64,000 bases of DNA from Pezicula radicicola (GCA_003008705.1 PDUO01000004.1:1240001-1304000), one strand, 5' to 3'; counted from the stretch's first letter, positions 11,701-22,962 are shown. Notes: generated by a model not told the origin, from the letters alone. Numbers and translations: made by a program.

Positions 11701-13612
11701 TTAACTCTACAAATGTTTGTAAGTGCTGGTGGACTCAACGTGCTTGTAGAATTCCTCGACGAGGACTATGATGAGGCCAGAGACCTTGTTCTTATCGGTG
11801 TGAATGGTATATGGAACGTGTTTGAACTTCAAGTATGTTTTCCTTTCCGTTATTGGCTGGCAATCCTAATATTCTACAGGGTCCTACACCAAAGAACGAC
11901 TTCTGTCGTATCTTTTCCAGAAGCAAAATCCTATCTCCACTTGCTCTTGTTTTAGATCGTGTCCTCGATGAAGATGATGAGCTCTCTGAACTCATTGAGG
12001 GTCGAATCGTCAATATCTTCTATCTTTTCTCGCAAGCAGAAAATTACGTCAAGGAAGTTGTAGCTGATAGGGTGGTGCTTAAACGTATGTTAACCCTGAC
12101 ACTCAATTTCATCTTTGCTGACTTTTCTAGGTGTGTTGAAGGACCTTCGGCGGATGACACCTGCGCATCAAATCACTATGCTCAAGTTCATCAAGAACCT
12201 GTCGATGCTATCCACTACACTGGAATCTCTCCATTCCGCAAATGCCATCGAGCTACTAATTGATCTGTTGAGCTCTAGCATGAAGAAGGCGCCGGCCCAT
12301 TTTCGCGAGATATCAAACCAGGTCTTAAATACAATGTACAACCTCTGTCGACTCAGCAAGGCGCGACAAGAAGACGCTGCGATCAACGGCATCATTCCAT
12401 TGCTACAACGTATCATGAAGACAAAACGGCCACCGAAGGAATTCGCTCTTCCAATATTATGTGATATGGCGCATTCAGGAAAAATTGGCAGAAAGTATCT
12501 GTGGCAGAATAAGGGCTTACAGTTCTATGTCTCCTTGCTGGAGGACCAATATTGGCAAGTCACTGCTCTAGACGCCATCTACATATGGTAAGTACCACCC
12601 AAAGCAGCATGGCCATTAATGTACTAATGAGAATTACAGGCTCCAGGAAGAAACTGCTAGAGTTGAAAAATCATTGCTTGAGGGAAACTTCATAGAAGCA
12701 ATTGTGCGATGCTTCAATGCGCCGAAAGCCAGCGCCTTCGACTACAATCTTCTAGAACCTCTAATGAAGCTTTTGCGTTTGAGCTCTCCGGTGGCTGTGT
12801 CACTAGCCCGGGCAGACCTATTTTGTGGAATTCTTCAGAAGTTGAACCATAAGAAAGCTGTCGTACGCCTTAATCTTCTGCGTATTGTTCGTAGCATCTG
12901 TGATCCGAGCGCGGATCAGCCAGAAGAAATCAGGGCCCATAAACTCTTTGCGGAGATCCGTAGCCTCGCAAAGAATGACAATGCGGTATTGGTACGGAAT
13001 ATCGCAAGTGAGCTGGGCGAAATCAGTCCTAAGAAAGTACAAGAAAGTGGAAGTGGGGGAAGGCCGAGGCGAAATATGGCAAGACGACAAAGCTCCTACA
13101 CTCCTCCATCTTTACAAAGCAGCATGTCGACTCCACTTACACCGACTCATGCAAGTCGACTATCACAGTCTTCGGCTTTCATTGATGGCAGCGTCACTCC
13201 TAGACGTAATCCCATTCTTCCTATTCCAACGAATGGGAACGATTCCGCGATTTATCGACCGCGAAGTCGTGATGGCCCTGGGATTACTGCTAGGAGTAGC
13301 AACGAGTCAATACTATACCGCCCCCAAAGTAAGGATGGTCAAGTGATAACACGGAAAACTAGTACAGAAAGTGCAAGTAGCTCCTCGTCAATGAGCAAAA
13401 GTCGACTCCCGCGGACATCAATGCTGCGCACGTCGCGGTCATCCATATCCACACCAGCCATCAAAGATGAACCGGTTACACCTTCTTCAAGCAGAAAAGA
13501 AAATGGAAGACTACGGGAGCATGCGAAGTCTACGGCTTCGCCAGGGACAGCGCCACAGCTGAATTCAAGAAGAAAGACGAGACAACCGTCTGGAGATATT
13601 AAATGGTCATGA
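8758..13612 (+). CDS. sepH: septation initiation protein kinase (SepH / fission-yeast Cdc7 type)
   Basis: Thirteen exons give 1415 aa: 8758-8913, 8965-9099, 9151-9180, 9234-9298, 9348-9786, 9836-10208, 10255-10742, 10804-11307, 11363-11506, 11554-11832, 11880-12084, 12131-12587, 12640-13612. All junctions keep frame. The kinase domain (about 52-300) shows GKGAFGSV (59-66), Lys81 in [13 protein letters not shown] with Asp174, DFG with Asp192 and GTPYWMAPE (211-219). A long acidic linker follows (WDDDF and WDDNF repeats). Then comes an alpha-helical region resembling ARM/HEAT repeats ([36 protein letters not shown]), and a Ser/Thr-rich basic tail. Family knowledge: SepH acts at spindle pole bodies in the septation initiation network, driving actin-ring assembly and septation. 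Exon 3 is a 30-nt microexon. The exon-2 acceptor at 8964 is chosen because it restores [12 protein letters not shown]. Confidence 0.93.
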
Positions 13613-13654
13613 TCATGATACATGATAACGAGAATTGAACGAACGAGCTTGGGT

Positions 13655-13856
13655 TGATGGACGAATGATGGGATGATGATGGATGGATGATGGGATAGGT
13701 GATGGGATGATGACGGATGGATGGGTGATGGGATAGGTGATGGGACGGGTGATGGGATGACGGATGGATAATGGGATGGATGATGGATGGATGGGTGGAT
13801 GGGTGATGGGATGACGGATGGATGGTGGGATGGATGATGGATGGATGGATGATACG
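13655..13856. repeat. GATGG-type minisatellite
   Basis: Imperfect tandem of short units built from GATGG, GATGATGG and GGTGATGGGA, about 200 bp, starting about 45 bp after the SepH stop codon. The reverse strand reads as His-Pro-Ser-Ile repeats, but this is a compositional artefact with no start context. It probably lies within or just after the SepH 3' UTR. Confidence 0.85.
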
Positions 13857-14362
13857 GGCCATGAAAGGGTGTTACTGTGCATATTGCATTTGCATGGAGT
13901 AAAGGGTTCTTGCATAGAATGCGAGGATATCGCCGCTGGGCACATATTAATGGTTAGAGTACATAGCGTACGAATATGAATTATTTCACAACAGCTGTTA
14001 CTTCGAACTGAATCTGAAGTGCAATATACATAGCAAAGTGATCATAGGTGTCTTGCTCGAGAATTGAAAGTCTAATCAAACTACGTAGCCAGCCAAGGTT
14101 AACCCTAACGTAAAATAATTTGTATCTACCTGGAAGCATTTCACAATTAGCACTTGGCAAATATGTTACTCAAGTACACAACAGTATTCAACAGTATTAA
14201 AATTTCTTTTAAGACAAGTGGAAGTTGCAAAAATGTGCTTCAAGGCTCCAAGAACTTGAAAATGAAAACAATGTTGACGTCTGGTACGGAAACACACCAA
14301 ATTCAGAGTCTTATAGAACACCATGCAATCACTGCCACCTGACTATGGTCACTCGGTTTAAT

Positions 14363-14416
14363 TAAGTAACTTAGTTGGTTCGAGTGGCCTACTTGATTTG
14401 AACAACTCACTTAATC
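14363..14416. repeat. 18-bp tandem array, left of decayed gene A
   Basis: Three contiguous 18-bp units: taagtaacttagttggtt, cgagtggcctacttgatt and tgaacaactcacttaatc. They match the consensus TGAGTAACTCACTTGATT with several substitutions each. Related arrays are at 16063, 41284, 58986 and 60071. Confidence 0.75.
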
Positions 14417-15169
14417 CAGTCATTCCGTTAAAGCTTGTGCTATGCAATGAAGTCTTACATTTTCATCACTCTTCTCTTAGTACTACAATGTACGAATCCC
14501 TGAAAGCTTTAACTCAGGGTAAGCTGTAGGAGAATAAATAGGGATCTTAGAAGTGCGAAGTTCTAGCCATGCTAACACATCACGCCCAGAAAACCAAGAG
14601 GTTTCTGTTACTGTGTTCCCAGCGCTTTATACTATTAGAAGTTAACGCGTTCTTATTGACCCTTTTTATATTCTTACTTCATAATAATTTGAATAATACT
14701 AATCAAGTTGGGATTAAACCTATATGCATACTACCTCTTAATAGACAGAAATAAGGTATTCAAAATATCTGCAATCTACTTCGAAAAAGTTCCTATTATC
14801 TCTTCTTCTTCTTCTTCTTCTTCTTACTATCGGAATCCTGTGGCTTACATTCTGACAATTAGAAACCTCTCTTTTTCTTCAACTAGCAGCATAAACTCTC
14901 TAACACATCTATTCTCCGGCCTAGAGATTCATAACCTTCCTAGTCAATAGTGTACTATGCCTTTCTTTTGTCTCTTTTAAAAAGGAAAACAACCCAAACC
15001 AAGTGATGGTCAAATTACAAAGGGTCCGAAGAGAGAATCTGGGAAAACACGGAACAGTTCACTCGAATTTGGCTAGTTTCATCGCAACATCAACTTTCGG
15101 TTTTCGCTGATCTCTTGAGGTGTGTTTTGTTGCAATGTCTTAATGTATTGCTATTAAGACCTAGCAAAC

Positions 15170-15846
15170 CTACTCCACAACCCACCTCTTCTTGGCAACC
15201 GGTCCCCTCATCTTCTTCTGAAAGTAACCACGAAGTCTTAATTCAATCTTGATAAACACCTCCAAGCCCTCCATCCACTTCTCCATTGCAACATCCGCTT
15301 GTATGTAAACACCCATCTGGTATTTGTAATTCCGAACCTCCAAACGATATCCTTCATAAGTTCCTCGGTAACCTCATTCTTGACTTCGCTTCTCACCTCT
15401 TTTCGAAGTTCTTCTCAAATCTCTGTATCCATGACCTCCTTTCAAACCCTTTCTAGAATTTCTGCATAACATTCGTCCCACAAGTTTTCGGTGAGTTCTC
15501 CTCAAACTTCCTCGCCTTCTTCTTCTATGATCCCTTGACGAAATTTATGTTCAATTTCAGCACGGAATCTCTTGGAAAGTTTGTGGCGTAGTTCTTCGTT
15601 CAGCTCAGAGCAGATCTTGACTTTTTTTATGGTCGGATTCTTCTTGTAACTCTACCTTGACTTCGTCTCTCAATTGGATTTTGAGCTTTTCTCTTTCATC
15701 ACCGATGCCTGGTTCTTCTTGCTTGATGTAAACTGTGTTTTTTGATGACATACGATGAGAATCGTGGTCCCGGCAATTGAAAACCGCAGCTCACTTACCA
15801 CATCACGCAGAAGAATGTCTTCAGAACTGCGTCTCTTTGACATCAT
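15170..15846 (-). pseudogene. decayed gene A: charged coiled-coil protein
   Basis: A start MMSKRRSSEDILLRDV (from 15846) is followed by a good GTAAGT donor. It then resumes at about 15750 as SSKNTVYIKQEEPG and continues as Glu/Lys/Arg-rich helix (KLKIQLRDEVKVELQEE, ICSELNEELRHKLSKRFRAE). The frame is broken by one extra A in a run of seven (15622-15628). Three in-frame TGA codons follow, each one C-to-T step from CGA. A further frame change leads to a clean end (NYKYQMGVYIQAD, then EKWMEGLEVFIKIELRL, stop at 15170). The coherent coiled-coil character across frames argues that this was a real gene, lost fairly recently. No known domain recognised. Confidence 0.6.
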
Positions 15847-16062
15847 GGCAAGCGACGAATTGGGAATATGTGTATTAATAGCTTGACATAGGATGATAAG
15901 TGAAGAAGGTCTAGGAAAGCATTATTTGAGCAAGGTTGAAGCTAGTATGTGGTTGTAAAGTCGAGGAAGTGGAAGATTACCCAATTAGGTTAAATTAGCG
16001 CGCCGAAAAGGGGGGACTAGCGTCTCTCGCTTAGCAGAGATGTTGTGAATTAAGACTCGATT

Positions 16063-16103
16063 TGAGTAACCTACTTGATTTAAGACGTAAGTAACTCACT
16101 CAT
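16063..16103. repeat. 18-bp tandem array, right of decayed gene A
   Basis: One good unit, tgagtaacctacttgatt (16063-16080), is followed by a degenerate one (gtaagtaactcactcat). A partial unit precedes it. It lies 217 bp beyond the start codon of decayed gene A. Confidence 0.65.
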
Positions 16104-17087
16104 AGTATATTTTCAGTGTTCCTCTATTTCGCAGCTTTAGGTAGTGCCCTAATTTGAATTTCCTTAGAAAGGGTGGAAAGCTTTCTATACTAAAAATAAA
16201 TCCTCAACCAATGGAAACTAGACTAGTCTTTCTTTAAATAATATAATATTATGTATGTCATCTTTTGTTTACTAAAGAGTTATTTTTAACTAGTTCATCC
16301 ATTACAGAGAAATCCGGTTTAAGGCCCCTGTTAAGTAGGTACTTTCTTAACCCTTTCTCTCAGGGAGTTATCTTTACTTATCCTGCTAATTACCTAAGCA
16401 AAGCTTTAAGTAAAGGAGGCTCTGTAATAAGAACAACCTAGTCTTTGATACATAGTAATGCCCACATAGAAGAAAAATCACAGACTAAGAGTATATTAAA
16501 ACCAGGGGAGAGACATTTGAAGAAATCCAAGCAAGCAGTGCTAGGCTTTTCTTTAAGAAGGTAATTGCCGTAGAAAAGAAAACTTCCTTAAGCAAAGGAA
16601 GGAAATAAGTGAAGTTTAGTAATGAGAACAGTTCAATTAAAGATATACTTTGAATACTATATCCGCTATACATTTATCTCATCTCACGGAGACCTTAACC
16701 TGTAGTATCTTAGCCACTTCCTCGATCTAGTCTTGGGTTTTAGGATATCTCAAGGACTACCTTCCTTACTCTAATAAGTAGGGTACTAATAGTTATAGGG
16801 GTTACGTCAAGAAATGGGGGACGAAGTGGTATATCTTCCTGCTTGCTGACACTTATAGTATTTGGACACTATCCCTGATTGGTGACGAACATAAGAGGAG
16901 CTCAAGCAAACCGAGAAAAGGTCCGCAATCTAGATTAATTCTTAGATATCACTCGAAGTCAATCCGTTCAAGGTCAAACTTTTCCCCAATAACTTCAAAA
17001 CCACCAGCTACTCAGTCATGGAACTCTCCTCAGAAACAAGTCTCTAAATTCTATCAGGCATATCATCATGAGGTATATACAAACTCC

Positions 17088-18098
17088 TCAAATAACCATC
17101 CTCATACCACCATTAGCACAAATCGATTGCCCAGTACACCAAGAACTATCACTCGTGCATAACATACCCACAATCCCACCAATCTCATGAACATAAGCCG
17201 GTCTCCCACCAGCATCCTTGGCACTATCCTTCAAATCTTCATCATCCGAGTCACGAATAGCACTCAATGGGGTCTGCTTGATAAATGGGCTCACATCCTT
17301 CTTGAACTTTGTTGTCGTTCCACTACCAAGATTGATTAGTTTTGTTCCATAGAATATTATGATGACAATACTTACTTCCACATATCCGTCTTCACAGGAC
17401 CGGGATTGATACTGTTGACCGTAGCTCGCTCTGCCAACTCTCTAGCCCAAGTCCTGGTCATAGCCTCTACAGCCGCCTTACTACCGCCATATATACTCTG
17501 ACCAATGAACCCCTCTGTACTACTAACAGAGCTCAAATTTATAATCCTACCACTTCGATCATGAGGCAAATACGCCATGGCAGCCTTCATCAATAACAAC
17601 GGTCCCAAAACATTGATCCTATACGTCCACTCATAATTCTCAATAGTGATCTCCTCAATCGATTGGTTCTTGGAAACCCCCGCATTGTTGATCAGGATGT
17701 CGATTTGGAATTTGCCTGTCTTTGGGTGCGAGAAATGGTTTTTGGTGCTGGTTATGAGATGTTCAGGACCGTTTGGTACGCCCATATCGGCTTGTACTAT
17801 TAGACATTGTACGCCATAGTTTGTGGATAGAGTCTCCGAGAGTTCCTTGGTGATGCTAGCTGAGGAGTCGGATGTGTAGTTAAGAACAAGGGAGGCGCCT
17901 TTGGAGGCTAGGTTCTCAGCTATTGCTGCCCCAATTCCTGAGGAAGTTTGTCAGCTAGGAACATTTATCCGGAGAGGGAATCCTACCTCGTGATGCTCCT
18001 GTAATGATTGCGAGTTTTCCCTCAAGAGGCCGGTAGGACGTAGCCCCTCCAAGGTTTGTAGACACCGTTCGTTCATGCGTAGGTCTGACGTTGCTCAT
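17088..18098 (-). CDS. short-chain dehydrogenase/reductase, 3-oxoacyl-ACP-reductase-like
   Basis: Three exons (18098-17987, 17937-17376, 17322-17088) give 302 aa with phases that close cleanly. The classical SDR features are present: TGASRGIGAA nucleotide-binding motif (split by intron 1), INNAGVS, NLSSVSS with the catalytic Ser, and YGGSKAAVEAM with the Tyr-x-x-x-Lys pair. The proline-glycine step NPGPVKTDMW follows, and the protein ends with a glycine-rich GQSICANGGMRMV. These support an NAD(P)H-dependent reductase acting on a ketone or 3-oxoacyl group; the real substrate cannot be inferred. There is no targeting signal. The nearest family description is FabG-like SDR. It lies alone at the edge of a TA-rich island and is divergent from Naa10. 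Confidence 0.87.
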
Positions 18099-18507
18099 CT
18101 TGTACTGTACGTCCTGTGGATGCAGTGATGTATACCTAGAGAAGAAGTAAAAGTGCAGTTGAGGAAGAAGAGGAAAAAGAGAAGGAAAGGAAAGAAAAGA
18201 AAAAGAAAGAAGAAAGGAAAAGAGGAGTCCTCACCAAAACTCGGGAGAAATACCTACGCTACTTGTTGGCAAAGCAAAGAGGATTAGTGGAGGGAAATCG
18301 GGACCCTTCACCCCGCCATTGACACGAAGTACGGTTACTGAATCTAGCCATCCGATACGGATAACCTTCCCTACTCCACTAGCGCGCCAATGAGAAGCTG
18401 GAGACGCACATCACCAAAGCTTCAATTCCAAGAGCCACCACATTCAGTCCACAAGGTCAAGCTCTAGAGAGCCTAGCCTCACATCCCGCTTCCAACCAAC
18501 TGTAAAG
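18099..18507. promoter_or_regulatory. divergent upstream region of the SDR gene and NAA10, with purine tract
   Basis: 409 bp between two outward-facing starts. A nearly pure A/G tract (about 18150-18232) lies just upstream of the SDR start, making a polypyrimidine run on the SDR coding strand. No defined binding site can be named. Confidence 0.5.
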
Positions 18508-19266
18508 ATGGATATCCGACTCCTTAAGCCGTCAGACATACCGCATGTTCAACATGCGAACATCACCAACCTGCCCGAAAACTACTTCATGAAATACTAC
18601 CTCTACCACGCACTCTCATGGCCCCAACTCTCCTACGTAGCCGTCGACGTCTCGCGACCTAAGAAGACTCCATATGATTACCCGCGCATCGTTGGGTATG
18701 TGCTGGCGAAGATGGAGGAGGATCCTCCCGATGGAGTGCAGCATGGACATATCACCAGTTTGAGTGTCATGAGGACGCACAGAAGATTGGGCATTGCGGA
18801 GAAGCTGATGAGACAGAGTCGTATGTATTCATTTTTATCACGCGGTTGTTATACTGCGTTACTAGGACATTGCGATAGTAACTAATCCCCAATTGTAGAA
18901 CGAGCGATGGTAGAAACCTACGGTGCACAATACGTATCCCTCCATGTTCGTGTCTCCAACAACGCGGCTCTCCGTCTCTACCGTGACACCCTCGGTTTTG
19001 TCACTGAGAAGGTGGAAGCAAAGTACTATGCCGATGGCGAGGATGCTTATTCTATGAAGTTGGATTTGGGTTTCATTAGGGAGCAGATTCTGGACGAGGA
19101 AAGTGATGATTTGGATGAAGGAGAGGCCGTTGGAAGCGCTGGAAAGAATGGCGATACGACTGGTCAGGAGATGACTAATGGAGGCGGCAAGAAGAGGAAA
19201 GTCAGGGTAGGAAGGGGTTTGGGTGTAGGGGAGCTGGTAGAGAGGAATGAGAGCCAGAAAGCATGA
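18508..19266 (+). CDS. ARD1: N-alpha-acetyltransferase NatA catalytic subunit (Naa10/Ard1)
   Basis: Two exons (18508-18820, 18899-19266) give 226 aa. The start [11 protein letters not shown] with [14 protein letters not shown] and [10 protein letters not shown] is diagnostic of Naa10. The GNAT fold is complete, with the acetyl-CoA loop RRLGIA (92-97) after [11 protein letters not shown] and the [14 protein letters not shown] motif. The acidic then Lys/Arg-rich tail ([21 protein letters not shown]) is a normal low-complexity extension. Family knowledge: with Naa15 at the ribosome it acetylates N-termini exposed after Met removal (Ser, Ala, Thr and others). Convergent with MetRS, leaving 341 bp between stops. 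Confidence 0.94.
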
Positions 19267-19607
19267 ATTGAATCGGAGAGTCAACTTGCATTAGTGGAGT
19301 ACAAAACGGGCATGGTTTTCGTAGAGGCTTGATTTGCAGCAATGGCATCGAGGCATTCAAACGACAAATTGCTCTGCAGTTTAGCATGGAAGAGTATCAG
19401 TCATGATTTACATTTACTGTAAGAACTATCTAGTTATCAGCTAGTACACGATTCTCGTATGCCTTGTTGAACAAGCCCCTCTTTCCAGTCCCGCATCAAC
19501 TCCTCCTACCTCCTCAAAACGCCAATCAATGCAAGTGCTGCCTAAGTCGGCAGTCAGTCTCAACAACTGGAAAGCTGGTTATGCGAACTTACATACCCTC
19601 TCTAAAC
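19267..19607. other. convergent 3' intergenic region (NAA10 / MetRS)
   Basis: Nothing beyond probable 3' UTRs and polyadenylation regions is visible. Confidence 0.5.
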
Positions 19608-21594
19608 CTAAGGTGCAGCTGCTGGTGGTGGAGCCTGCTCTTCTGCTACCTTCCCTCTCAGTGGCAACTCAGCTGCGTTTGCTGTGGACGTAGGCGTTAG
19701 TTATGACCAAGATGAAAAATATGGTAATAGGTAAAAGTAAAAGCCCCGTACATGGTTCGGCGACCTCCTTATCCTTCGCTGCTGCAGCTTTCTTGGCAGC
19801 TTTCTTGGCCTTGTCTCTCTCCTTGTCGGCCTTCTTCTTGGCTTTGGCCTCTTCTTCAGCTAGCCTGGAAGCCTGAGTACCACCATACATGTTCCTCCAC
19901 AGTTCCTCTTTCTCGGGACCGATAGTGGTGAAAAGGTAGGCTGGTTTACCAATCTTGTGTCCTCCTGGCAATGCTCCAGGTGACCACTTGTCTGGGATTG
20001 AAAGAAGGGGTGCATTGAGCTGCTCCAGAATTGATGTAGCCGTGGAGGGCATGAATGGAGAAGACAGTGAAGCAAGAAGATAAGCGAGGTTCAACGAAAG
20101 ACCAATAATAGTATTTGTTCTCGCTGGGTTGCCTTCAAGATTTGCTTTGTCGAGACGGCCGGCAAGAAGCTCGTTTCCTTTTGTTGATATTTCCATGAGT
20201 TTCTTCAACCCAGCTCTTAATCGTACAGCTTCCATGTCAGCGACGTATTCCGCAAGGAGGTTGTTGACACTTGAGATGAATTCGGGGAAGTCAAACGAAT
20301 CCTCCTTGTAGTCGGGAGAGAATTCTGGGATGACTCCCTCGAGCTTGAATCGCTTGTCATTGACAAACTTAATTAGTCGATTGACGAAGTTGCCCAAATT
20401 TGCAAGAAGTTCGCTGTTGTTGGCGGCGATGAAAGACTTCCATTCAAATTGAGAGTCACCAGTTTCAGGTCGGTTTGCTAGGAGGTAGTATCGCCAAACT
20501 GAAGGTGGGATTCCAGTCTCCTTAACTGTATCTCCAAAAACTCCCACTCCTCTTGACTTTGAAAATTTTCCATTCTCATAGTTCAAGTACTCAGTCGTAG
20601 AGAGATGATTGAGCATGGTCCACTTGTCGCCTGTTCCCATTTGAGACCCAGGGAAGATGACAGTGTGGAATGGTACATTGTCCTTCCCCATGAATTGATA
20701 CAGCTTGACATTTTCAGGATCGCGCCACCACAGCTCCCAATCCTTTGTATAATTGGCTGTGATCGAGGGGTATCCAATACAAGCATCGAACCAAACGTAC
20801 AACACCTTATTCTCATATCCTTTTAGTGGAATTGGAGTTCCCCACTTCAGATCCCGAGTGATACTTCGGCCTTCTAATCCCTTCTCCAACCATGATCTTG
20901 TAATACTGACACCGTTCTGTGGCCATGCTCCTTCAACGCTGGACTTGTTAAACCACTTCTCAATTGCAGGCTGTGCCTTGTCAAGCTTTAGGAAAATATG
21001 GGTTGTGTCTCGAGGTACTGGAGTTGCTCCGTCGAGCTTGCAATGGGGGTTTATGAGCTCGAATGGGTCGAGAAGACTGCCACACTTGTCGCATTGATCA
21101 CCTCGAGCATCGTCGTATTGACACCTAGGACAAGTACCCTCCACATAACGATCGGCCAAGAAAGAGTTGTGCGTCTCGCAGTATGGTTGTGTGGTAGTCC
21201 GCTCCTCCATGTAACCATTGTTATACAGCTTGGTGAAGATATCTTGCGCGATCTCGGTCTGCTTCTCTGTGGTGGTTCGACCGAAGTAATCAAAGGCAAT
21301 CTCGAACCAATCGTAAACATCCTTATGCTTCTTGTGAAATTCGTCGCATAGCTCCTGCGGAGTTTGTTTTGTTTCGAGGGCCTTAGTCTCTGTAGCTGTA
21401 CCATACTCATCCGTACCGCAGATGAAGAGGGTTGGTCTGTTTCGGAGCTTGCTAAATCTTGAGAAGACGTCTGCGCTGAGAACACTGCCGATCACATTTC
21501 CAAGATGAGGAACGTTGTTGACATAGGGTAAGGCGCTGGTAATGAGGATATTATTTTTGCCCTTCTCAGGCAAAATGATCTTCGTTTCTGCCAT
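19608..21594 (-). CDS. MES1: cytosolic methionyl-tRNA synthetase
   Basis: Two exons (21594-19752, 19681-19608) give 638 aa. The enzyme charges tRNA-Met with methionine. Class I hallmarks: the HIGH-equivalent HLGN following ALPYVNNVP near the N-terminus, and KFSKSRG as the KMSKS loop. A zinc-knob insertion carries CPRCQ and CDKCG. The anticodon-binding helical domain starts around WRYYLLANRPE. The C-terminal tail is a Lys/Ala/Glu helix (AEEEAKAKKKADKERDKAKK), followed after the last intron by a short Pro/Ala end (EEQAPPPAAAP). No mitochondrial presequence precedes MAETKIILPE, so this is the cytosolic enzyme. Upstream in-frame codons to 21876 look like leader sequence. Divergent from LTO1 by 292 bp. 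Confidence 0.95.
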
Positions 21595-21886
21595 CTTCTT
21601 GTGTATTTCAATGAATTGAGGAAGAGGAAGAGGAAGAAAGTCGACACGGAGCTGGATGGTTTTGAAGGAGGGATCCGTGGACTGTTGTGACTCAACCCCA
21701 CTACGAACCCCTCGCTCGTGGGCTTCCTTCCCGCACAAGGCTTTGCTGACGGAAATTCTCCTTGACAAGGCTGAATCTGACCTCTGAACTCTGAACACAC
21801 ACCATTGCATCACCCATCGCACAAAACAAAACACATCGTTATCATTGTAGCTTGAGATATATTTCTTTCCCGGCAAAATCTCTAAA

Positions 21887-22438
21887 ATGCATTCTGATCC
21901 GTTTGATGAGATTCTTGGTCTTGAGGAACAATTTTACGATGAGGGCTACCAGCAGGGAATGGCAGATGGTGTCAAGGTGGGACGCATCGAGGCCCGTACA
22001 ATGGGTCTCGTGAATGGCTTCGAGAAATACGTTGAGAGTGCCAGACTACATGGAAAGTCACTTATCTGGGCAAATCGTCTTCCCAAGCCGCAGAAGACAA
22101 CAAGTAACTCAGTTGATAAAAAAGATGAGCCATCAATGTCCGAGATTACACCAAAAATATCCGTTGACAAGCCGGTGGCTCTTGCTCTTCCACCCCTCTC
22201 TGACAATGCACGGCTTGCAAAACATATCAAAGTCATATATGCATTGGCTGAGTCGGACAGTTTATCTACGGACAATTCAGATGAAGCTGTGTCGGATTTT
22301 GACGACCGCCTTAAGAGAGCTCAGGCAAAGGCTAAGATAATAGAACGTATGGCAGGGGAGGCAGACTTGGCTGGTAGCGAGAAAGGTGGGAGCATTAAAG
22401 ATGGCGGTATAGAAGACGCATTGAATGCTAGGCATTGA
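21887..22438 (+). CDS. LTO1: Lto1/ORAOV1-like protein (Yae1-Lto1 Fe-S adaptor)
   Basis: Single exon, 183 aa. The N-terminal third has regularly spaced glycines (YDEGYQQGMADG, VKVGRIEARTMG, LVNGFEKY), the deca-GX3 motif of the Yae1/Lto1 family. The remaining part is variable and charged. Family knowledge: Lto1 with Yae1 links the cytosolic iron-sulfur targeting machinery to the ABC protein Rli1, needed for ribosome recycling. The C-terminus ends GIEDALNARH rather than the conserved C-terminal Trp reported for yeast Lto1, so that tail element is not evident here. The start follows MetRS divergently, and MHSDPFDEILGLEEQFY is a typical opening. Confidence 0.85.
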   Translation: MHSDPFDEILGLEEQFYDEGYQQGMADGVKVGRIEARTMGLVNGFEKYVESARLHGKSLIWANRLPKPQKTTSNSVDKKDEPSMSEITPKISVDKPVALALPPLSDNARLAKHIKVIYALAESDSLSTDNSDEAVSDFDDRLKRAQAKAKIIERMAGEADLAGSEKGGSIKDGGIEDALNARH

Positions 22439-22690
22439 AGACCCTCTTCCAACTACAGTGGAAGTGTGGCCTTGCTTTTGCTGTGGCTTGTGAGGATGAG
22501 GATATCGTGAGTTTTGGAGACCCATTTTGTCGATCAAGGCTAACGAATCACCGAGTGGATTCAGAGGGGAGTAGTTTCAGCCGGTGTTGACATTATTGCG
22601 TCGGGTTGCCTTCATGATCCCACAAGACCTTGGATTTTGCAATCGATTGGAGTTACTTGGAGTGTCAATGTCAACTTATCAGCACCAAAG

Positions 22691-22962
22691 ATGGCCTTGG
22701 AGCAAGAAGAAACGGTTACCAAAGACGCTCAACCAGCCGCTGCAAAGCCTGCAGTCAAGAGAGCATTGACGATTGATAGCAACACCGCCTTACAACCAGA
22801 TGTAAGTTCTCAAAACCACTACCCTCGGATCAGTAACTCATAACCCCCTCTGAGTAGAAGAAGTCAGCTCCTATCAAAAAGCCCCTACCCGACCCCGATT
22901 TGCTTGTTCGAGGAATCCAATTTACAGATCCATGGAGGCCTCTCTACAGTTTTGAGAGATGA
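22691..22962 (+). CDS. small hypothetical protein (71 aa)
   Basis: Two exons (22691-22801, 22858-22962) joined by a GTAAGT...GAGTAG intron give 71 aa in frame. The first exon is Ala/Lys-rich (TKDAQPAAAKPAVKR). The second reads KKSAPIKKPLPDPDLLVRG then IQFTDPWRPLYSFER, which looks protein-like. I do not recognise it. An upstream exon is possible and the start is chosen only as the nearest good ATG (CCAAAGATGG). Short length keeps confidence low. Confidence 0.42.

Larger units (their letters stand above)
13857..17087. other. TA-rich gene-poor island with one decayed gene
   Basis: Apart from the pseudogene at 15170-15846 and the two 18-bp repeat arrays (14363, 16063), no gene is supported. The sequence is rich in TpA with scattered short frames. 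A (TCT)n microsatellite lies at about 14801-14825. Composition is unlike the flanking housekeeping genes and would fit a repeat island degraded by C-to-T mutation, but no RIP index could be computed here. Confidence 0.6.

Noticed and set aside
13599..13945. Long minus-strand frames rich in His-Pro-Ser
   Set aside because: They are translations of the GATGG minisatellite, with no conserved start or neighbouring exons.
14097..14110. TTAACCCTAACG resembling telomeric repeat
   Set aside because: Only about one and a half units, so chance occurrence is sufficient.
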